Shown: one piece after another, positions 1-5,318 of the stretch
Numbering within the stretch: the stretch's first letter is position 1
How the letters are laid out: each line of letters opens with the position of its first letter
Origin: Oscillospiraceae bacterium
GTDB taxonomy: Bacteria > Bacillota > Clostridia > Oscillospirales > Oscillospiraceae
Reading direction: 5' to 3'
DNA: 6,859 nucleotides
Assembly (NCBI GenBank): GCA_020025615.1
Contig: JAHHRT010000074.1
Coordinates: forward strand, 1-6,859
The notes under the pieces: generated by a model
Told to the model about the DNA's origin: nothing
What the model saw: the letters and a program-made list of their open reading frames with translations, nothing else
The model's database searches: none
Position numbers and translations under genes: made by a program

Positions 1-250
1 GGATAGAGTATAATTTACCTAAGTCCGATTCCTCAAAATGATTCTTTATGATGGCAATTGCTTCGTTCATGTCCTGCTCTGTATAAAGCTCCGTATTTCC
101 AAAATCTATTTTCGTAGGCTTTATCTGGTCATATATAAGCAGGACCCCAAGTGTAAGCATGATAGCAGCTGCAATGAGCAGGGTGTTTCGGATATATACT
201 TTCTTTTTCACGAAGAACCACTTCTTTTCTGAATTTTTGCCTTTCAGCAT
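1..250 (-). CDS. Membrane-anchored protein of unknown function, C-terminus outside window
   Basis: On the minus strand a frame stays open from the ATG at 250 to the window edge (83 codons). It encodes a lysine-rich N-terminus, one strongly hydrophobic segment (about residues 22-40, NTLLIAAAIMLTLGVLLIY) and then a hydrophilic part containing LYTEQDMNEAIAIIKNHF. This reads as a signal anchor or uncleaved signal peptide with an extracytoplasmic domain; no lipobox cysteine is visible. I do not recognise the family with confidence. The helical 'TEQDMNEAIAIIKNHF' stretch resembles small secreted proteins of unknown function in Clostridia, but that is only an impression. The start is uncertain: ATG at 250 has no clear ribosome site, while an in-frame GTG at codon 14 (position 211) would give a classic MKKK start preceded by AAGAAG. 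Base composition is more AT-rich than the genes to the right, which may point to different ancestry. Confidence 0.6.
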   Translation of the reverse strand, partial: MLKGKNSEKKWFFVKKKVYIRNTLLIAAAIMLTLGVLLIYDQIKPTKIDFGNTELYTEQDMNEAIAIIKNHFEESDLGKLYSI

Positions 251-255
251 TTTTA

Positions 256-284
256 CTTATATCACAAGTCAATCGATAATGCAA
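256..284 (-). promoter_or_regulatory. Possible promoter of the gene at 1-250
   Basis: Read on the minus strand, TTGCAT (279-284) and TATAAG (256-261) are separated by exactly 17 bases. A transcript from here would begin almost at the ATG at 250, so that ATG would be close to leaderless. This favours the downstream GTG at 211 as the true start. The match to consensus is only moderate. Confidence 0.35.
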
Positions 285-368
285 GGAATCCGCCGTAATC
301 TTAGAACGAAATTAAGAAAGCATTGGCCGCAAACAGCCAATCTTACCTGCAAATTCAGAAAATCCTAT

Positions 369-416
369 AAAAAGATACTGCCCTCAATCCGCAAGGAGCA
401 AGGGCAGTATCTTTTT
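369..416 (-). terminator. Rho-independent terminator after the TraX-family gene
   Basis: A perfect 16-base inverted repeat (369-384 and 401-416, core AGATACTGCCCT) encloses a 16-base loop. It begins 4 bases past the stop codon of the minus-strand TraX-family gene. The outer stem is A-rich on one side and T-rich on the other, so it can terminate on either strand. The rest of the 251-420 gap holds a smaller perfect hairpin (322-327 with 336-341, ATTGGC/GCCAAT), which on the minus strand is followed by a T-rich run and may be a weak second terminator. Confidence 0.85.
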
Positions 417-420
417 CATC

Positions 421-1176
421 TTATTTACAGAGCAGCACAATCAGGCAGCCAATCAGCAGCATGACCGGGAAAACCGCATAGAAAATCTTCTGATTTCCCT
501 CGCCCTGCTCTCCGTTATAGTAATGGAGCACCAGGGCACCCATGGGGGCCGCCATAAAGAAGGGAGACAGCAGCACACAGAGGGCAGAGCCCAGGAAGCC
601 TGCGAAGGCCTTCATCATGGTATTGTTGCGTAAGGACCAGAGCACCAGCGTGCACAGCAGCATGGGCAGACCATATTCCACCTTGCACAGGCTTCCCCAC
701 AGCACCGCCGCCACCGTCACAGCAACCCAAACAAAGGCACTCTTAAAGCTCCGACCGGGGAACATCTGATAGAAGTACAGCGCCACGGCACAGATCAGCA
801 CAGACCAGGCGGGATTCTGCTGGGAGAAGTCCATACCCTTGCCAAACATCAGCAGATCATAGGGAATCTCGCAGATCAGCGCCAATACTGCCAGCCGAAT
901 CATATACTTGCCCACATTCCGGGTGTGGTTGATAGCCTCCACTGTAAGGGCAGCGAAAAGAGGCACTGCACAGACAGACAGCGACTCGCACACCAGAACA
1001 GCGGTAGCAAAATGCATCATGCTGTCAGAGCTTCCCAATACCTCCAACATCGTCTCACCGCTATGGCCGCCCAGGATACACCGTGTAACCGCACGGCTCA
1101 CAATCCACAGAGCCAAAAATGCAAAGCCCCAGAGCTTCACACCTCGGCTGGTAAGTCCTTTGTTTTGTTTGTTCAT
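421..1176 (-). CDS. TraX-family integral membrane protein
   Basis: The predicted protein has 251 residues and about seven to eight hydrophobic segments (roughly 14-36, 55-80, 90-107, 122-139, 145-163, 168-182, 188-215, 230-250). The most diagnostic stretch is residues 71-112, with VPLFAALTVEAINHTRN and then ALICEIPYDLLMFG. This matches the TraX-family core, in which 'FPIFAFLIVEGFxHTRN' is followed by 'ALISEIPFDLxxFG'. EYG (167-169), YNGEQG (220-225) and a C-terminal FYAVFPVMLL also fit. TraX was named for F-pilin N-acetylation in plasmid F. The many chromosomal homologues in Bacillota are of unproven function and may be acyltransferase-like membrane enzymes. Odd points are a divergent N-terminus lacking the usual histidine-containing first helix motif, and Met where the family usually has His in the C-terminal 'YPxHL' motif. 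ATG at 1176 is chosen because AAAGGAG lies upstream (1188-1194). The gene is monocistronic, with its own promoter and terminator. Confidence 0.85.
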   Translation of the reverse strand: MNKQNKGLTSRGVKLWGFAFLALWIVSRAVTRCILGGHSGETMLEVLGSSDSMMHFATAVLVCESLSVCAVPLFAALTVEAINHTRNVGKYMIRLAVLALICEIPYDLLMFGKGMDFSQQNPAWSVLICAVALYFYQMFPGRSFKSAFVWVAVTVAAVLWGSLCKVEYGLPMLLCTLVLWSLRNNTMMKAFAGFLGSALCVLLSPFFMAAPMGALVLHYYNGEQGEGNQKIFYAVFPVMLLIGCLIVLLCK

Positions 1177-1349
1177 CCTTCTGGATTCTCCTTTCTTCGG
1201 AGGCTCTGCCTCCCCTTCCCAGCGTTTCCGGCTGATGGGCTGTGTTCCGCACCTGGATTCTGCCGGAATCCTTCACTGCCGGGATCCGTATATCAGGCCA
1301 GTCGGTCCTGATTGCTGATTTCTGCCTGGAATACAAAATCAGACTACAT
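1177..1349 (-). promoter_or_regulatory. Structured 5' leader of the TraX-family gene, no recognised riboswitch
   Basis: If transcription starts near 1349, the TraX mRNA has an untranslated leader of about 170 bases. It can form several short perfect hairpins: ATCAGG/CCTGAT (1292-1297 with 1307-1312), GGATTC/GAATCC (1255-1260 with 1266-1271), CAGC/GCTG (1220-1223 with 1231-1234) and GGAGGC/GCCTCC (1199-1204 with 1208-1213). The last sits just before the ribosome site. The 9-base sequence ctggattct occurs twice on the plus strand (1181-1189 and 1253-1261), so the segment at 1266-1271 could pair either locally or next to the start codon. I compared it mentally with cobalamin, TPP, FMN, SAM, glycine and c-di-GMP riboswitch consensuses and found no match. 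A regulatory role is inference. Confidence 0.35.
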
Positions 1350-1355
1350 CGAATT

Positions 1356-1384
1356 AGAATAGTAAATTCCGCACTTTTTGTCAA
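1356..1384 (-). promoter_or_regulatory. Near-consensus sigma-70 promoter for the TraX-family gene
   Basis: On the minus strand a perfect TTGACA (-35, 1379-1384) is followed after 17 bases by TATTCT (-10, 1356-1361). This predicts a start near 1349 and a leader of about 170 bases before the ATG at 1176. It is one of the strongest promoter matches in the window. Confidence 0.75.
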
Positions 1385-1514
1385 TGAATTTCCAGATATA
1401 TTTCCTTTTTCAGCATATTACATAAATGAACCGATTTGTTTTTTAAGCAAACCAGCAAATCTTTTCTCTAATCTCTCTGTGATGACCGTTTTCGGCTCCC
1501 CTTTCCCAGGGGAA

Positions 1515-1543
1515 TTGTTTTTCCGCAATCTCCGTGCTATAAT
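1515..1543 (+). promoter_or_regulatory. Extended -10 promoter for the ROK kinase
   Basis: TTGTTT (1515-1520), a 17-base spacer and TGCTATAAT (1535-1543) form a promoter with a perfect -10 and a TGn extension that can compensate for the weak -35. Transcription would start near 1550, leaving about 130 untranslated bases. That leader includes a bipartite imperfect hairpin (GCAGC 1606-1610 with GCTGC 1633-1637, and CCG 1615-1617 with CGG 1627-1629). A small inverted repeat TCCCC/GGGGA lies just upstream, abutting the -35. Confidence 0.7.
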
Positions 1544-1679
1544 AAAATCAGGAAAAAGCCCTGTTTATACACAGCCGGAAACGCATTGAGCCAATATATA
1601 TTATTGCAGCATTACCGAAAAATCACCGGAACGCTGCTGTACCGAATTTTAATCCATAAGGGATGAAAGGAGCATCGCC

Positions 1680-2615
1680 ATGTACGCAATTGGAATTGAT
1701 GTAGGCGGAACCAACCTGAAAGCCGGACTGGTTAACGAAAAAGGAGAGATTCTGTCTGTCTCCCGAACTCCACTGCACTTTACTACCGCTGAGGACCTGG
1801 CAAAGGTTCTGGCAGACCTGGCGCTGCAGGTCATGGGGGACCTTTCTCCCGATGCCATCGACCATGTGGGAATCGGGATTCCCGGCGCCGTCCAAGGGGG
1901 AAACATCCTTTTTACTGCCAATATTCCCATGAAAGATGTTCCTCTGAAGGCACTCTTTCAGAAGCACCTGAATCTTCCGGTCACCCTGGCCAATGACGCA
2001 GACTGTGCCGCCGCCGGGGAATACCTGTTTGGTGCAGGAAAGGGCACACAGGACTTTATCATCGTCACCCTGGGCACCGGCGTAGGCGGCGGTCTGATTC
2101 TGGGCGGCAGGCTCCATACCGGAAAATGCTGTGCCGGTGAAGTAGGGCACATGGTCATTGACCTGGGCGGACAGCCTTGCGGCTGTGGACGCGCAGGCTG
2201 TTGGGAAAGCTACGCTTCCGCAACGGGGCTCATCCGCATGGGTGAGGAAGCCGCTGCTGCCCATAGAGACAGCCTTTTGAATCAAATTTCCCGGGAAATG
2301 GGTGGTCTCAACGGCAAATCCATTTTCTCTGCCGCCGACCAAGGAGACCCGGCAGCCCTGGCGGTCACTGCCCAATTTGCGAAATACCTGGCTGTGGGTG
2401 TCACAAACCTGGTAAACATTCTCCAGCCTGATGTACTGGCCATCGGCGGCGGTATCGCCGGTGCCCCAGACCATTTGCTGTTGACACCCCTTCAGAATTA
2501 TGTCCATGAATACTGCTATGGCCGTCATGTGGGCCACTATCCCAAGGTGGTCAAAGCCCAGATGGGCAACGATGCCGGAATTGTAGGCGCTGCCCTGATT
2601 CACACCTTGCTCTAA
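1680..2615 (+). CDS. glcK: ROK-family glucokinase
   Basis: This 311-residue cytoplasmic sugar kinase is predicted to phosphorylate glucose to glucose-6-phosphate with ATP, feeding glycolysis. All ROK landmarks are visible: the phosphate-binding GIDVGGTNLKAG at residues 5-16, the sugar-binding/catalytic ANDADC with Asp106 as the likely base, the second phosphate loop LGTGVGGG (131-138), and the ROK signature with EVGH (154-157) followed by CGCGRAGCWE (167-176). His157, Cys167, Cys169 and Cys174 would bind the structural zinc. The adenosine-region motif AIGGGIAG lies at 254-261. Length is typical of GlcK-type enzymes. The ATG at 1680 is supported by GAAAGGAG, seven bases upstream. The gene stands alone between its own promoter and a strong terminator. 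Some ROK kinases act on N-acetylmannosamine, allose or fructose, so glucose is the likely but not proven substrate. The lack of an N-terminal helix-turn-helix makes it a kinase, not a ROK repressor. Confidence 0.93.
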   Translation: MYAIGIDVGGTNLKAGLVNEKGEILSVSRTPLHFTTAEDLAKVLADLALQVMGDLSPDAIDHVGIGIPGAVQGGNILFTANIPMKDVPLKALFQKHLNLPVTLANDADCAAAGEYLFGAGKGTQDFIIVTLGTGVGGGLILGGRLHTGKCCAGEVGHMVIDLGGQPCGCGRAGCWESYASATGLIRMGEEAAAAHRDSLLNQISREMGGLNGKSIFSAADQGDPAALAVTAQFAKYLAVGVTNLVNILQPDVLAIGGGIAGAPDHLLLTPLQNYVHEYCYGRHVGHYPKVVKAQMGNDAGIVGAALIHTLL

Positions 2616-2687
2616 CAAAAGAGCCCCACTGCCGGACCGCTTTCAAATCCGGAACTCGTTTACCGCAAGGCAAGCCGCTTAAATAGA

Positions 2688-2734
2688 AAATATCCGAAGA
2701 AATCACGGTTCTCCCCTGGTTTCTTCGGATATTT
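2688..2734. terminator. Bidirectional terminator between convergent genes
   Basis: A perfect 15-base inverted repeat, AAATATCCGAAGAAA (2688-2702) and its complement (2720-2734), encloses a 17-base loop. It lies between the plus-strand ROK kinase and the convergent minus-strand DprA-like gene. T-rich sequence follows the stem in both directions, so it can serve both. Confidence 0.85.
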
Positions 2735-2760
2735 GTTTATGAACTTGTCTAAATATCTTA

Positions 2761-2787
2761 TTTTCGGTGGTTTTGAGCTACCGAAAA
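2761..2787 (-). other. Hairpin over the stop codon of the DprA-like gene
   Basis: TTTTCGGT (2761-2768) and ACCGAAAA (2780-2787) form a perfect 8-base inverted repeat. The TAG stop codon (2778-2780) lies at the edge of its 11-base loop. There is no T run after it on either strand, so it is not a complete terminator by itself. It may protect the mRNA 3' end or help the larger terminator downstream. Confidence 0.4.
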
Positions 2788-3671
2788 GCGTCGGAGAAAA
2801 AGCTCACGGGCTCCTCCATCAGTCCCGGTAAATCTGCAAGTTCCGAAAGCGTCACCAGCTGGGCACCCTGCCGGGCAAGCTCCAGCGAAGCCGGACTTCC
2901 GTCTTGGAAGCAGAGCACCGGGCTCCACCCCTCTCGCAGGTTGCGTGTGGTGCCGCTCCAAGTTCCGCCTGTTCCCAGCGTACACTGGGAAACCAGGGTC
3001 GCCTTTCCCATGGTGTGAATCACCCAGTTGCGGCTATGGGCACGTACCGCCGAAAACGGGGCATCATAGTCCTCCAGGCTCAGGTAGAGAATATTCTTCC
3101 GAAGGGGCTTTTCCACCAGGGAATCCGCCACCACGCTGATGACCTTTCCCCCGGCTTCCAGGCATCCCTCCTGGGCGGCCCGGTCAGCCCCTCGGGCATT
3201 GCCGGATACCAACACCATACCGTTTTTCGCCGCCTGGCGTCCTGCCTCACGGGCAAATTTCTGATTTTCAGGATGTAAATCTCGGCTTCCCACCAAGGAA
3301 ACCATGGGAAGGTCCAGGATTTCCGGGTCTCCCTTATAGAAAAAGCAGCCGGGACTCTCCCCACCCAGGCGCTTCCGCACCAGCAGCGGATAGTGCCCAT
3401 CCCCTCGGGTCAGAGGATGGCAATCCCGTTTTTCTCCCCAGGCCACATAAGCGTCCAGAAGGTCCCTGTCGGAAAGCAAGGCCAGGAGCCGAAGAGACAT
3501 CTCTCTCCCGTAGCCCATGGCCCGAAAATCCGCTTCGGTTAATTCCCGCTTCTCTGTAGGGCGCTCTACGCTCCGCATCCGCCGGGTCAGTTCTCGCAGC
3601 TGCGCCGGAGACAGGATTCTTCTCTGCGGATCCCCCAGATGACTTCCCAGCAGGACAAAGCCGGGGATCAA
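2778..3671 (-). CDS. dprA: Divergent DprA-like DNA-processing protein
   Basis: From the TTG at 3671 the product has 297 residues. DprA binds single-stranded DNA and loads RecA during natural transformation, and the family is also present in many non-competent bacteria. Residues 94-130 match the entry to the DprA Rossmann fold: YPLLVRK, then FFYKGDPEIL and SLVGSRDLHPENQ (125-137), compare 'YPxxL', 'YxrGdxxxL' and 'iaiVGSR'. The core continues with VSGNARGADRAAQEGCLEAGGK (split 155-165 and 166-176), compare 'VSGLARGIDaaAHrgaLeagG'. It is divergent: SGNARGAD replaces SGLARGID, and SRNWVIHTMG (213-222) stands where canonical DprA has the RNRIIAGLS segment. A glycine-rich GTGGTWSGT (233-241) is LOG/SLOG-like. 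There is no C-terminal winged helix. The start overlaps the helicase stop as TTGA, with GAGGAG six bases upstream. A longer frame opening at 3824 was refused because its extra residues only shadow the helicase. Confidence 0.78.
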   Translation of the reverse strand: MIPGFVLLGSHLGDPQRRILSPAQLRELTRRMRSVERPTEKRELTEADFRAMGYGREMSLRLLALLSDRDLLDAYVAWGEKRDCHPLTRGDGHYPLLVRKRLGGESPGCFFYKGDPEILDLPMVSLVGSRDLHPENQKFAREAGRQAAKNGMVLVSGNARGADRAAQEGCLEAGGKVISVVADSLVEKPLRKNILYLSLEDYDAPFSAVRAHSRNWVIHTMGKATLVSQCTLGTGGTWSGTTRNLREGWSPVLCFQDGSPASLELARQGAQLVTLSELADLPGLMEEPVSFFSDAFR

Positions 3672-4861
3672 CGGAATCTCCTCTTCGGTGCAGGAGGCGT
3701 TTTGATTTCTTCTTCGGTCAGGGTGCCGTCCTCCGCCATCACCATGGGCTTCACCGTATAGTGAGAGAACTTTGCAATCTCGTCCAGCTTGGCCTTCTCG
3801 GGGAAGTTGCCGATGATGCTCCATGCCACGCCCTTTCTTCTGGCCCGGCCGGTACGACCGATTCGATGGACGTAATACTCGTTTTCTTCCGGCACGTCGA
3901 AGTTAATGACGCAGTCCACATCGTCCACGTCAATACCGCGGGAAGCAACATCCGTTGCCACCAGCACAGGCAGGCTTCCTTCCCGGTAGCGCTGCATTGT
4001 CTTCTCCCGGAGATTCTGGCGAACGTCGCCGTGGATGCACTCGCAGTCCAGGCCCGCACGCTGGAAATCATCGCAGAGGCGCTGGCACATATGCTTGGTA
4101 TTGCAGAAGATCATCACCCGTTCATAGCCCTGGGTACGAATCAGCCGCAGGGTTTTTTCTGCCTTTTCAAGGGGGGTACAGGTCAGGCTGAACTGCTCAA
4201 TGTCCGGGCGGTCCTCCTGCTTGGGCTCCACAGTGATTTCCACCTCGTCCCGCTGATACATCCAGGACACGGTCATGACCTCCTGGGAAATGGTAGCGGA
4301 GAACAGGCCCAGGTTCTTTCGATTCTTAACCTTCTCGATAATCCGGGTTACATCCTTGAAAAAGCCCATATCCAGCATCCGGTCTGCTTCGTCCAGCACC
4401 ACGGTCTTCACCTTGTCCAGACGGATGCTTTTGCGGTTATAATGGTCCATCAGTCTGCCGGGGGTGGCAACCACAATCTGGGGCTTCCGCTCCAGCTGCT
4501 TGAGCTGACCGCCGATACCGGTGCCGCCGTAGAGCACCGCCACGCGGATTCCATTATAATAGGTAAGCAGACCCCGAAGCTCATCACCGATTTGAATTGC
4601 AAGCTCACGGGTGGGAGCCAGAATCAATCCCTGGACCTCCTGGGCCTCGGGCTCCACGTGCTCAATCATCGGGATTCCGAAGGCAAAGGTCTTGCCGGTG
4701 CCGGTGGGGGCCTTGGCAATGACATCCTTCCAGGCCAAGAACTCAGGAATTGCCTCAGCCTGAATGGTGGTAGGATAGCCATACCCCTTCTTTTCCAGGG
4801 CTTTCAGCATCTGTTCGCTGAGGCCCAGACTTTCAAAGGTAATATTGTTGGTAACTTCCAT
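3668..4861 (-). CDS. DEAD-box ATP-dependent RNA helicase
   Basis: The 397-residue protein is a compact two-domain RNA helicase that unwinds short RNA duplexes with ATP, with likely roles in ribosome assembly, mRNA decay or cold adaptation. Every hallmark is present in order: Q motif around TTIQ (31-34), Walker A APTGTGKT (51-58), PTRELA (83-88), GG (112-113), TPGR (133-136), DEAD (157-160), SAT (188-190), FCNTKH (252-257), ATDVASRGID (302-311) and HRIGRTGR (332-339). It ends soon after the second RecA domain with a short KRRFR basic tail. It lacks the RNA-binding extension of CsdA/DeaD and DbpA and the long RG-rich tail of CshA, so the exact subtype cannot be named. ATG at 4861 is preceded by AAAAGGGA at a normal distance. 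It is first in a two-gene unit with the DprA-like gene, and a promoter lies about 40 bases upstream. Confidence 0.95.
   Translation of the reverse strand: MEVTNNITFESLGLSEQMLKALEKKGYGYPTTIQAEAIPEFLAWKDVIAKAPTGTGKTFAFGIPMIEHVEPEAQEVQGLILAPTRELAIQIGDELRGLLTYYNGIRVAVLYGGTGIGGQLKQLERKPQIVVATPGRLMDHYNRKSIRLDKVKTVVLDEADRMLDMGFFKDVTRIIEKVKNRKNLGLFSATISQEVMTVSWMYQRDEVEITVEPKQEDRPDIEQFSLTCTPLEKAEKTLRLIRTQGYERVMIFCNTKHMCQRLCDDFQRAGLDCECIHGDVRQNLREKTMQRYREGSLPVLVATDVASRGIDVDDVDCVINFDVPEENEYYVHRIGRTGRARRKGVAWSIIGNFPEKAKLDEIAKFSHYTVKPMVMAEDGTLTEEEIKTPPAPKRRFR
3669..3683 (-). promoter_or_regulatory. Ribosome site and TTG start that couple the DprA-like gene to the helicase
   Basis: On the minus strand GAGGAG (3678-3683) lies six bases before TTG (3669-3671), whose last two bases are the first two of the helicase stop TGA (3668-3670). 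The ribosome site lies inside the last codons of the helicase. The arrangement is typical of translational coupling and is what fixes the start. Confidence 0.7.
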
Positions 4862-4902
4862 GTTAAACGTCCCTTTTTTCTGATAAATGATGATTCTTTG
4901 CT

Positions 4903-4931
4903 ATTTTACCAGCTTCCTCCTGTTTTTGCAA
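4903..4931 (-). promoter_or_regulatory. Promoter of the helicase/DprA-like unit
   Basis: On the minus strand TTGCAA (4926-4931), a 17-base spacer and TAAAAT (4903-4908) form a good sigma-70-type promoter. The predicted start lies near 4896, giving a short leader of about 35 bases before the ATG at 4861. Confidence 0.6.
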
Positions 4932-5245
4932 CCTTTCTTCCAAATATTTCCCGGATAAAGTACGCCTTTCCCTCCGCCGGAGCCTGTTCCGGGATTCTTT
5001 CTTCCCGCGGGAAGGCTGTGCCGGAAGGATGCACGCCCCGGTTCGGACGCCGCCCCTCAAAAATAGAGCGGAAATTGGATAGCCGGATGCCGGCTTTCTC
5101 CCAAATACGCCCCGTTCTCAGAAGATACTCCCCTTTTTATCCTGGGGCGGGCTTTCAAGGGAACCCCGGATAGAGCGGTTTTTTCCTCCACCTTTGGCAA
5201 AAATTAAGGATGCTCCCCCAGCTTCCTGTGGACAAATCCCGGCAG
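4932..5245. other. Non-coding stretch between divergent operons, rich in short hairpins
   Basis: No convincing gene lies here. The stretch contains several inverted repeats: CTCC/GGAG (4972-4982), a perfect 14-base palindrome CTTCCCGCGGGAAG (5001-5014), AGCCGG/CCGGCT with a three-base loop (5081-5095), and a longer imperfect stem, ATCC-T-GGGG with CCCCGGAT (5139-5147 with 5164-5171). The last is followed after seven bases by a run of six T, so it could act as a weak plus-strand terminator. The 9-base sequence atagagcgg occurs twice (around 5073 and 5171). A TGTGGACAA (DnaA-box-like) occurs once near 5227. A small untranslated RNA or a longer structured leader is possible but not shown. Confidence 0.4.
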
Positions 5246-5274
5246 TTGTGGTATATTTTATGGTAATATATTAT
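5246..5274 (+). promoter_or_regulatory. Promoter of the tmk operon
   Basis: TTGTGG (5246-5251), 17 bases and TATTAT (5269-5274) give a moderate sigma-70-type promoter in a locally very AT-rich patch. The predicted start is near 5281, about 38 bases before the tmk ATG. Confidence 0.55.
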
Positions 5275-5290
5275 GTTTAGTTGACACTAT

Positions 5291-5307
5291 CTCGATTTTC
5301 GAGGAGG
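5291..5307 (+). promoter_or_regulatory. Small hairpin overlapping the tmk ribosome site
   Basis: CTCGA (5291-5295), loop TTT and TCGAG (5299-5303) form a perfect 5-base stem. Its last bases are part of the strong ribosome site GAGGAGG (5301-5307), which lies 11 bases before the ATG. Folding would partly hide the site, but the stem is short and easily opened by a ribosome. Confidence 0.45.
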
Positions 5308-5318
5308 AATTACGAAAA

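Larger units (their letters stand above)
1222..1584. repeat. 13-base inverted repeat shared by the two divergent leaders
   Basis: CAGCCGGAAACGC occurs on the minus strand at 1222-1234 (inside the TraX leader) and on the plus strand at 1572-1584 (inside the ROK kinase leader). The match is exact over 13 bases and stops on both sides. Each copy lies in the sense orientation of the transcript it sits in. A related CCGGAACGCTG (1626-1636) lies further down the kinase leader and resembles the TraX-leader CCGGAAACGCTG with one base missing. The coordinates given span both copies and the DNA between them. Confidence 0.6.

Noticed and set aside
1177..1349. A known riboswitch class in the TraX leader
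   Set aside because: The conserved cores of the cobalamin, TPP, FMN, SAM, glycine and c-di-GMP classes were looked for by eye and are not present.
1565..1573. TTATACACA, a DnaA-box-like sequence, and TGTGGACAA near 5227
   Set aside because: Each is a single isolated 9-mer. There is no cluster, AT-rich unwinding element with phased boxes, or dnaA/dnaN gene, so no origin can be supported.
1623..2618. A long open minus-strand frame (331 codons) opposite the ROK kinase
   Set aside because: The kinase frame carries all ROK motifs and a ribosome site. The antisense translation resembles no protein family. Similar antisense frames lie opposite tmk (5310-5945) and the DJ-1-like gene (6003-6560) and are rejected for the same reason.
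3672..3824. An N-terminal extension of the DprA-like protein to an ATG at 3824
   Set aside because: The extra 51 residues are an out-of-frame reading of the helicase C-terminus and match nothing in DprA. The TTG at 3671 has a well-placed GAGGAG.
4863..5060. A 65-residue basic minus-strand frame ending one base before the helicase ATG, as a possible leader peptide
   Set aside because: It needs a TTG start without a ribosome site, has no recognisable features, and the likely helicase promoter (4903-4931) lies inside it.
3761..5173. A long open plus-strand frame (470 codons) opposite the DEAD-box helicase
   Set aside because: It is antisense to a gene with every helicase motif. Its translation has no recognisable domain and no ribosome site. 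Codon bias in the helicase explains the open antisense frame.
5282..5310. TTGACA just upstream of tmk as a promoter -35 element
   Set aside because: Seventeen bases downstream lies GAGGAA, part of the ribosome site, with no -10-like sequence.
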